Of a stretch of DNA of 11,438 nt, positions 6,821 to 11,438 are shown one piece after another. Each line of letters begins with the position of its first letter. Position 1 is the first letter of the stretch. The position numbers and the translations under genes were made by a program. Source of the DNA: Pseudomonadota bacterium (GTDB taxonomy: Bacteria; Pseudomonadota; Gammaproteobacteria; Xanthomonadales; Rhodanobacteraceae); the NCBI GenBank assembly GCA_018241165.1, contig JAFEEK010000070.1, positions 1 to 11,438 on the forward strand, given 5' to 3'. The notes below the pieces were generated by a model. It made no database searches, was not told the DNA's origin, and saw only the letters and a list, made by a program, of their open reading frames with translations.

Positions 6821-7555
6821 ATGCGCATTCCGAGAATCCACGTCGATCACGAGCTGCGTCCGGGCCGCGAGGTGCTGCTGCCCGACCAGGCCGGCGAACA
6901 TGTCGCGCGCGTGTTGCGGCTGGAACGCGGTGCGCCGCTGATCCTGTTCAACGGCGACGGTTACGAATTCGACGCCGCACTCGCTTCGCTGGCCAAGCAC
7001 GCCGTCACCGCGGAAATCGGCGAAAAGCGCACCGTCGATCGCGAGTCCGCATTGCCGCTCACGCTCGCGCAGGCGATCGCGCGCGGCGAAAAAATGGACT
7101 GGATCCTGCAAAAGGCCACGGAACTGGGCGTCGCGCGCATCGTACCCGTCGTCACCGATCGCACCGAAGTCAAGCTCGACGCCGAACGCGCGCAACGCCG
7201 CATGGCGCACTGGCGCGGCGTGCTCGCCGCCGCCTGCGAACAATGCGGTCGCAATCTCTTGCCCGACCTCGAACCGCCGCAGGCCATGGATCGCTGGCTG
7301 GCGACGCTCGGCGACGCGCCGGCGCTGCGCCTCGCCCTGCTCCCCGAGGGCGACGTCACGTTGCGGCAATTTCCATCTGTGGAAAATGGCGCAATTCTCG
7401 TCGTCGGCCCCGAAGGCGGTTTCACCGCGAACGACGTTTCCTTACTGACCCAGGCCGGATTCCACGGCCTGCGCCTGGGGCCGCGCATCCTGCGCACGGA
7501 AACGGCAGGGCTCGCCGCACTGGCGGCGTTGCAGGCGATTGCGGGGGATTTTTAG
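6821..7555 (+). CDS. rsmE: 16S rRNA (uracil(1498)-N(3))-methyltransferase RsmE
   Basis: SPOUT-class methyltransferase that methylates N3 of U1498 in the 30S decoding region using S-adenosylmethionine. 244 residues. An N-terminal PUA-like domain (HVARVLRLERGAPLILFNGDG, about 27-47) precedes the knotted domain with KMDWILQKATELGV (91-104), EQCGR (130-134), VGPEGGFT (195-202) and LGPRILRTETAGLAAL (219-234), the last two forming the cofactor-binding knot. Start ATG 6821 is one base after the bioA stop and matches the usual N-terminus. The 3' end (last 12 codons and stop, 7520-7555) belongs to an 81-base sequence repeated at 8157-8237. Confidence 0.97.
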   Translation: MRIPRIHVDHELRPGREVLLPDQAGEHVARVLRLERGAPLILFNGDGYEFDAALASLAKHAVTAEIGEKRTVDRESALPLTLAQAIARGEKMDWILQKATELGVARIVPVVTDRTEVKLDAERAQRRMAHWRGVLAAACEQCGRNLLPDLEPPQAMDRWLATLGDAPALRLALLPEGDVTLRQFPSVENGAILVVGPEGGFTANDVSLLTQAGFHGLRLGPRILRTETAGLAALAALQAIAGDF

Positions 7556-7600
7556 CGTTCAGGTGGGGCGGGAAAAGCCGCAGCGCGGCGCATCCCGCCA
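7520..7600. repeat. Direct repeat copy 1: rsmE 3' end plus hairpin
   Basis: 81 bases that recur at 8157-8237 with only two differences (7562 G versus A, 7574 A versus G). The first 36 bases are the coding end of rsmE. The rest ends in a nested hairpin at 7567-7599: outer stem GGCGGGA/TCCCGCC, inner stem GCCGC/GCGGC. The hairpin follows the rsmE stop by 11 bases and may also act as its terminator or 3' mRNA-stabilising stem, although no T-run follows. Confidence 0.9.
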
Positions 7601-7609
7601 TGCGTGCAT

Positions 7610-7879
7610 TCAGCCAGCAATGCGCGAAACGAGCGGAAATTTCCCGGGATGGCGTATCGATTCAATGTCCAGGTCGATGTCGAGTTCCGGCCAGTACAGA
7701 TGATGCGCTGATGGTTGTTCGACACGCAGCACCTTGCCGATGGGCGCGTCCTGAAACCACGGGAAATGCTCGTAAGACAGGAACAATTCTTCGCGATCCA
7801 GCAACAACCAAAGGCCGTGCCGGGACACGTTCGTGACCTCAGGACCCGAAATGCTGCTGCCAAGCGCGGCGGATTTCAT
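7610..7879 (-). CDS. DUF2442 domain protein, partner of the DUF4160 gene
   Basis: 89-residue small protein of unestablished function. The run VTNVSRHGLWLLLDREELFLSYEHFPWF, then IGKVLRVE, LYWPELDIDLDIESIRHPGKFPL, matches my memory of DUF2442 proteins that accompany DUF4160 genes. The ATG at 7877-7879 lies inside the 3' end of the DUF4160 gene (41-base overlap in another frame), so the two are translationally coupled; the first 14 or so residues (MKSAALGSSISGPE) are encoded in the overlap. An internal GTG (Val18) is a less likely start. Such pairs are often regarded as toxin-antitoxin-like because they are small, overlapping and scattered among genomes; I know of no firm biochemical role and assign none. 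Base composition looks less GC-rich than the neighbouring genes. Confidence 0.82.
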   Translation of the reverse strand: MKSAALGSSISGPEVTNVSRHGLWLLLDREELFLSYEHFPWFQDAPIGKVLRVEQPSAHHLYWPELDIDLDIESIRHPGKFPLVSRIAG

Positions 7880-8078
7880 CGACGTGTGCCTCGACCAAAG
7901 CTTGAGCGATCCGAAGTTGTCGCTCGTTCATGCCGACATATTGCGCCACTTCGATGAGTGGCTCAAGCCAGAACTTGGCTTCGCCATCGGCGCAATGCAC
8001 ATGAACGTGCATGCGCGGCTCCTCGCGCGAGAAAAAGTAGAAGCGATAACCGGCCTCTCGGAATATCGTGGGACTCAT
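7839..8078 (-). CDS. DUF4160 domain protein
   Basis: 79-residue protein: MSPTIFREAGYRFYFFSREE, then EPRMHVHVHCADGEAKFWLEP (about 20-40), then a helical half with LRIAQALVEAHVDEIRRAWQQHF. The N-terminal G(Y/F)RFYF, the HVHV block and the KFWL.P segment are the signature of DUF4160, which usually spans about 75-90 residues, so it is full length. The closely spaced histidines could bind metal or nucleic acid, but that is a guess. It is the first gene of a two-gene unit with the overlapping DUF2442 gene. No clear Shine-Dalgarno lies before the ATG at 8076-8078; CATAAT at 8089-8094 on the same strand is a possible -10 box placed very near the start. Often seen as half of a predicted toxin-antitoxin-like pair; function unproven. 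Confidence 0.85.
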   Translation of the reverse strand: MSPTIFREAGYRFYFFSREEPRMHVHVHCADGEAKFWLEPLIEVAQYVGMNERQLRIAQALVEAHVDEIRRAWQQHFGS

Positions 8079-8088
8079 GTTGCGCGTG

Positions 8089-8094
8089 ATTATG
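8089..8094 (-). promoter_or_regulatory. Candidate -10 box for the DUF4160/DUF2442 pair
   Basis: CATAAT on the minus strand ends ten bases before the DUF4160 ATG. If used, the transcript would be almost leaderless, which fits the missing Shine-Dalgarno. No matching -35 box is evident. Weak. Confidence 0.22.
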
Positions 8095-8122
8095 GCATGC
8101 AGTACGCGGGGTACCCGTTGAC

Positions 8123-8149
8123 GGCGGGATTCGCTTCGCTACTCCCGCC
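8123..8149. repeat. REP-like hairpin bounding the DUF4160/DUF2442 pair on the right
   Basis: Stem GGCGGGA (8123-8129) pairs with TCCCGCC (8143-8149). Read on the minus strand it is GGCGGGAGTAGC...GCGAATCCCGCC, clearly related to the hairpin in the 81-base repeat but in the opposite orientation. A near copy lies at 8256-8286. Confidence 0.75.
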
Positions 8150-8156
8150 CTACTTG

Positions 8157-8237
8157 CTGGCGGCGTTGCAGGCGATTGCGGGGGATTTTTAGCGTTCAAG
8201 TGGGGCGGGAGAAGCCGCAGCGCGGCGCATCCCGCCA
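8157..8237. repeat. Direct repeat copy 2: orphan rsmE 3' end plus hairpin
   Basis: 79 of 81 bases match 7520-7600. Bases 8157-8192 repeat the last codons of rsmE, including the stop at 8190-8192, without any rsmE body in front; the in-frame sequence upstream (coding LLPPYL) is unrelated to RsmE. The hairpin stem GGCGGGA/TCCCGCC is at 8204-8210 and 8230-8236. It starts three bases after the repeat unit at 8121-8153. Confidence 0.9.
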
Positions 8238-8255
8238 CACACAATCCGGCACAAC

Positions 8256-8286
8256 GGCGGGATTCGCTTCGCTACTGCCGCACTAC
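8256..8286. repeat. Second copy of the right-hand REP-like hairpin, stem degenerate
   Basis: Matches 8123-8153 at 29 of 31 bases; the flanking match begins two bases earlier at 8254. One difference falls in the stem (TGCCGC instead of TCCCGC), weakening the hairpin. It lies 16 bases after direct repeat copy 2 and 14 bases before the chpC stop. The gap between the DUF4160 start and the chpC stop (8079-8299) holds only these repeats. Confidence 0.7.
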
Positions 8287-8299
8287 GCGGCTTCGGTGG

Positions 8300-8767
8300 T
8301 TACGCCACAATCGCCTGCGCGACCAGCGCTTCGATCTGGCCCATGTTCGGGATCACCGCCTGATCGTCGCGCACCAACACCTGCGCGTGCACGCCAGTCG
8401 CGTGCGCGGACTCGTCGCCAGTGGGAATGAGCAGGTCCGGCGTGATCGTGGTCAGGCGCGGGAAGCCCTGCGCAAGCATGGCCAGGAACGGCATCTTGGC
8501 GTTGCCGCCGAGCGCCTTGAGCACGGCGACCTTGGCGTTGGAATAGCTTTCCTTGGACGCGCCGCCGGACAACATCGAGAACGAAAACAACGGCAGGCGC
8601 CAGCCGCGCCACGGCAGGCGCCCGAGCAACCAGTCCGGTGCGTCCGCAATTTTCTCGGGTACGGAATAGGTGATGACCTCCGCTACCGTGGCGTTGGGCA
8701 GCAACACACGCCCGCCGGTTACCGGAATCATGAGTCCGCGGATTTCGCGGCTGGTTGGGTCGGCCAT
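8300..8767 (-). CDS. chpC: CheW-like chemosensory adaptor, ChpC type
   Basis: CheW-domain adaptor, 155 residues, expected to couple a methyl-accepting receptor to the ChpA kinase; cytoplasmic. Visible motifs: GGRVLLPNATVAEVI near 18-32, then WLLGRLPWRGWRLPLFSFSML near 46-66, the CheW-type turn before the lPl strand, and LLIPTGDE plus VLVRDDQAVIPNMGQIEALV in the C-terminal half. The ATG at 8765-8767 has AAGGAG six bases upstream, a far better start than the frame beginning at 8800. It follows chpB, and the order chpA-chpB-chpC matches the Pseudomonas pil-chp cluster; the symbol rests on that order. A generic CheW/PilI designation is the alternative. Confidence 0.88.
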   Translation of the reverse strand: MADPTSREIRGLMIPVTGGRVLLPNATVAEVITYSVPEKIADAPDWLLGRLPWRGWRLPLFSFSMLSGGASKESYSNAKVAVLKALGGNAKMPFLAMLAQGFPRLTTITPDLLIPTGDESAHATGVHAQVLVRDDQAVIPNMGQIEALVAQAIVA

Positions 8768-8773
8768 CGTGTG

Positions 8774-8780
8774 CTCCTTA
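8774..8780 (-). promoter_or_regulatory. Shine-Dalgarno of chpC overlapping the chpB stop
   Basis: On the minus strand TAAGGAG contains both the chpB stop (TAA, 8778-8780) and the chpC ribosome binding site (AAGGAG, 8774-8779), six bases from the chpC ATG. Ribosomes terminating on chpB would stand on the chpC initiation site, which implies translational coupling. Confidence 0.75.
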
Positions 8781-10670
8781 CGCCTTGCCGTATTCGGCAA
8801 TCATCTTTTCCGCGAGCTGTTTCGGGGAACCCAGGAATTCGACGACGCCAGCCTCGCGCGCGCCATCGACCATCGAACTGATCACGCAGGTATCCGGGTC
8901 CTGCGCCCAGATCAGCCCGCCTTTTGACTTCAGGTACTGGCTGCCTTCGATCGCATCATGCGCCATGCCCGAGAAAATGATCGCGCCGGCCTTGTCGCCG
9001 AATGCATCGGCGGTGTCGCGCAGAACCTGGTCGATGGAAGGCGAATACGGCAACTTTTCGCGCAGATGCGCCAGCGTGACGACGCCTTCGGCATCGACCT
9101 GCAGCCGGTGCGTGGTCGGCACGATCAGTACTTCGCCATGTGCCGCGCGTTCGCCGTGACTGGGATTGCGCACGGTCAGCGCAATGGACTTGCGCAGTTG
9201 CGCCGACATCATTTCGAGGAATTCCTCGCCCATGTGCTGGGCCAGCACGAACAGGGCCGGGAATCCGGCTGGCAGCGCACCAAGGAAATCGCGCACCGCT
9301 TCCGGCCCGCCGATCGAAGCGCCAAGTACCATGACTCGCGAAACACCCGCGCCAGTACCTACCTTGAGCGGCTTGGATGCCCCTTCCAGACGCTGTTCGT
9401 GCACATAGTCCGGATTGTGCAGGCTCGGCGCGACGGCTTCTTCCATCGGCATCAGTTCCAGCGAAAGTGTCGGTTCCGGCAGCGGCGGCGCTGCCGGTTT
9501 GAGCGGTTCGTCGACCGTCGGCGCAAGATACTCTTCGGCGGATACCTTCTCGATGCCGAAGTCGGCCTTGCCGGTCGGCGACGGTGTTGTTTCATCGCCT
9601 TCAAGCGACCATTCCAGCGGAAGCAGCGGTTCGGGTTCTGCTTCGGCAACCGGCCGCTCCGCCGGTTTGAAATCGTTGCCGGTCGCCGTCGGCACGTCTG
9701 CTGCCACGGCATCGAAGTTGGCGAAAATCGCGGGAAATTCGTCGTGCAGTTCGTCGTGCAGGGAAGCATCGGCCACAGGTACGGCCGGCGCTGTCGCATC
9801 GACCGGAATATCCAGTGCATCCAGCTCGACAGCCGGCGCGGGTGCGGCTTCGTCCAGCGTCAGATCGAATTCCGCCGGAAGCTCGATATCGAACGCAGCG
9901 CCGACCACGGGCGTTCCCGGGGCGGCGTTCGACTCGACTGCCGGGGTTTCACCGGCGGTCGCAAACAACGCGTCGAGCTCGGCAGCGAAATCGCCGAGGT
10001 CGGGAATCGGTGCTGGCGTCGCGGCGACCGCCATCGGCGCAGGCTCCGGCTCCTGGATCAGCTTCGCGAATTCGGACAGGCCGGCCGCATCGATCGTGGC
10101 AGCCGGTTCGACTGGCGTGGGCGCCTGTGGCGGTTCGGCAAGCAGCTCCGGCGGCAACGGCATCTTCACCGTCGGCCGTTCCGAACTGGGAATATCGAAT
10201 GCAGGAATCGGCGCTGCCTGCGGCTCGGGCAACGCGACGCCGGGCCTTTCGGCTACCGGAACGCCGGCAGCCGACGTCTGCACCGGCGTAGGCACCGGCT
10301 CTGCGCCGGGCGGGCGCGGTGGTTCGATGTTCTCGGGTTTGCTCAGGATCTTGGCGCCCAGATGACGTACCCAGCGCGCCTGGTCCCAGCCTTGCAGGTT
10401 GGACGACACCTGCGCGTCGTTGAACACGACCTCGTAGTCGCCGGCGTCGAGCACGTCGAACAGCGCATCGATGTAGGCGTCGCTATCGGCGTCGAGATTG
10501 ACGATGACGACGCGCGCGCCGGAGTTTTCCAGCGCGTCGCGATCGATCGCCGAGGGCGCGGCCTCGTACACGACCGCGGCGCCAAGCTCGCCAAGCGCGT
10601 TCTTCAGGTGACTGCCGAGTTGCCCGGCCTGGTACAGCAGCGCAACCGCAATGGCGTTGGACTCAGGCAC
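8778..10670 (-). CDS. chpB: CheB-type protein-glutamate methylesterase with pseudo-receiver and long linker, ChpB type
   Basis: Removes methyl groups from chemoreceptor glutamates; here probably on the pilus receptor PilJ. 630 residues. The C-terminal methylesterase (about 444-625) has GASIGG with nucleophile Ser452, VLAQHM with His479 and SGMAHDA with Asp572, the expected triad, plus PSIDQVL. The N-terminus (about 6-112) has an alternating receiver-like pattern ending AKILSKPEN (Lys111-Pro112), but no acidic pair after the first strand, and Asn58 occupies the expected phospho-Asp place in VVIVNLD, so it is read as a non-phosphorylatable receiver. Residues 113-443 are a Pro/Ala/Glu-rich linker with short amphipathic motifs. 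Classical CheB is about 350 residues. Start GTG 10668-10670 overlaps the chpA stop by eight bases. Catalytic identity is firm; the symbol follows gene order. Confidence 0.92.
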   Translation of the reverse strand: MPESNAIAVALLYQAGQLGSHLKNALGELGAAVVYEAAPSAIDRDALENSGARVVIVNLDADSDAYIDALFDVLDAGDYEVVFNDAQVSSNLQGWDQARWVRHLGAKILSKPENIEPPRPPGAEPVPTPVQTSAAGVPVAERPGVALPEPQAAPIPAFDIPSSERPTVKMPLPPELLAEPPQAPTPVEPAATIDAAGLSEFAKLIQEPEPAPMAVAATPAPIPDLGDFAAELDALFATAGETPAVESNAAPGTPVVGAAFDIELPAEFDLTLDEAAPAPAVELDALDIPVDATAPAVPVADASLHDELHDEFPAIFANFDAVAADVPTATGNDFKPAERPVAEAEPEPLLPLEWSLEGDETTPSPTGKADFGIEKVSAEEYLAPTVDEPLKPAAPPLPEPTLSLELMPMEEAVAPSLHNPDYVHEQRLEGASKPLKVGTGAGVSRVMVLGASIGGPEAVRDFLGALPAGFPALFVLAQHMGEEFLEMMSAQLRKSIALTVRNPSHGERAAHGEVLIVPTTHRLQVDAEGVVTLAHLREKLPYSPSIDQVLRDTADAFGDKAGAIIFSGMAHDAIEGSQYLKSKGGLIWAQDPDTCVISSMVDGAREAGVVEFLGSPKQLAEKMIAEYGKA

Positions 10671-11438
10671 GGTGCAATCCCGGGTTCTTGGCGCTCAGGC
10701 TTTCCTGCACGTTGCGCAGCAGGTCGGCTTCCTGGTACGGCTTGCCGAGGTAGCGCTCCACGCCGATTTCGAATGCGCGCTGGCGGTGTTTCTCGCCGGT
10801 GCGCGAAGTGATCATGATGATCGGCACCTGCTTCAGGCGTGCGTCGTTCTTCATGTAGGTGGCCAGCTCGTAGCCGTCCATGCGCGGCATTTCCACGTCG
10901 AGCAGGACCACGTCCGGTACCTTGTCCTGCAACTTCTCGACCGCGTCGAGACCGTCCTTCGCGGTGACCACGTCCATGTCGTTGCGCTCGAGCACGCGCG
11001 TGGTGACCTTGCGCATGGTGATCGAATCGTCCACCACCATGATCAGCGGGTGCGCGCGAGGTTCCACGACCGGTTCGACCGCGATTGGCGCGACCGGCAG
11101 CATGACCTCGCCGGCCTCTGCACGCTCGCGCAGCGCGGCGCTGCGGCGCACGAGCGGGGCCAGGTCGAGAATCATCACGACCGAACCGTCACCCATGATC
11201 GTGGCGCCGAAGATGCCCGGGATCGAGCTGATCTGCGGGCCGACCGACTTGACCACGATTTCGCGCGAACCGATGACGCTGTCGATGCGCACCGCGGCGC
11301 GCTGGTCGCCGGTGCGGGTCATCAGCAACGGCAGCTGCGTTTCGTCCGCCATGCGCGAGGCCGGCACGTTGAGCAATTGCGACAATTCGTAAATCAGGAA
11401 TTCCTCGCCGGCGTAGTTGTAGGCGGGATTGGGCTGGC
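10663..11438 (-). CDS. chpA: ChpA/PilL hybrid chemosensory kinase, C-terminal part (5' end beyond the right edge)
   Basis: CheA-type histidine kinase/response regulator hybrid of the pilus chemosensory (Pil-Chp) system. 257 residues are visible. Residues 1-105 are the end of a CheW-like regulatory domain (YAGEEFLIYELSQLL, RIDSVIGSREIVVKSVGPQ, GATIMGDGSVVMILDL), with an alanine/valine-rich linker to about 128. A C-terminal receiver follows with all key residues: Asp136-Asp137 (VVDDS), phospho-acceptor Asp170 (VVLLDVEMPRMDGYE), Thr200/Ser201 (MITSR) and Lys222 (LGKPY). The frame is open to the edge: QPNPAYNYAGEE precedes the TTG that a gene finder might mistake for a start at 11383-11385. The stop overlaps the chpB GTG. 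The Hpt and kinase domains would lie to the right, so a hybrid CheA is inferred from domain order and the following chpB and chpC. Confidence 0.88.
   Translation of the reverse strand, partial: QPNPAYNYAGEEFLIYELSQLLNVPASRMADETQLPLLMTRTGDQRAAVRIDSVIGSREIVVKSVGPQISSIPGIFGATIMGDGSVVMILDLAPLVRRSAALRERAEAGEVMLPVAPIAVEPVVEPRAHPLIMVVDDSITMRKVTTRVLERNDMDVVTAKDGLDAVEKLQDKVPDVVLLDVEMPRMDGYELATYMKNDARLKQVPIIMITSRTGEKHRQRAFEIGVERYLGKPYQEADLLRNVQESLSAKNPGLHRA

Noticed and set aside
7833..8192. 119-residue plus-strand frame ending in the RsmE C-terminus (LAALQAIAGDF)
   Set aside because: It runs antisense through DUF4160 and enters the duplicated rsmE tail by chance; it is better described as a repeat than as a gene fusion.
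7520..8286. CRISPR array
   Set aside because: Only two copies of each repeat, unequal spacers, one of them containing genes; no array structure.
9415..10365. Ser/Gly/Ala-rich plus-strand frame that looks like a surface repeat protein
   Set aside because: It is the reverse complement of the Pro/Ala/Glu linker of chpB; the serine/glycine repeats follow from that codon use.
8958..10811. 617-residue open frame on the plus strand opposite chpB
   Set aside because: A shadow caused by high GC and low-complexity codons on the opposite strand; its translation is Arg-rich and matches nothing, while chpB has a complete catalytic triad.

Overview
The window looks like chromosomal DNA from a high-GC gammaproteobacterium. 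A Xanthomonadales (Lysobacterales) relative, for example of the Rhodanobacter/Dyella type, is the best guess. That rests on a pseudopilin run without gspC in front of it, bioA next to rsmE, and a ChpA-ChpB-ChpC pilus chemosensory module. It is inference from gene content; no marker gene is present. Coding density is high and no stretch of more than about 230 bases lacks a gene.

Left part (1-5404, all on the minus strand, read right to left): a type II secretion operon in the order gspG, gspH, gspI, gspJ, gspK, then a gene for a predicted lipoprotein adenosine deaminase, then gspL, which runs off the left edge. gspI/gspJ and gspJ/gspK overlap by GTGA and ATGA. GspG is the major pseudopilin, GspH-K are minor pseudopilins thought to form the tip of the pseudopilus, and GspL links the inner-membrane platform to the ATPase GspE. 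Two blocks of GC-rich palindromic repeats sit at the gspG/gspH and gspH/gspI junctions. They supply, or bury, the start codons of gspH and gspI.

Middle (5452-7555, plus strand): bioA (biotin synthesis) and rsmE (16S rRNA U1498 methylation), separated by one base. They diverge from gspG across a 47-base gap.

7520-8286: a small accessory island. A minus-strand pair of small genes (DUF4160 then DUF2442, overlapping) lies between oppositely oriented GGCGGGA...TCCCGCC hairpins. The last 12 codons of rsmE plus the following hairpin, 81 bases in all, are repeated on the far side of the pair.

Right part (8300-11438, minus strand): the end of chpA/pilL (CheW-like plus receiver domains), a long CheB-type methylesterase (chpB) with a degenerate receiver and a roughly 330-residue acidic/Pro-Ala linker, and a CheW-like chpC. 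Overlaps (8 bases chpA/chpB; the chpB stop inside the chpC Shine-Dalgarno) indicate a tightly coupled operon, probably controlling type IV pili.

Most notable: the repeat-borne start regions of gspH and gspI, the hairpin-bounded DUF4160/DUF2442 cassette with a duplicated rsmE tail, the deaminase inside the secretion operon, and the unusual ChpB architecture.
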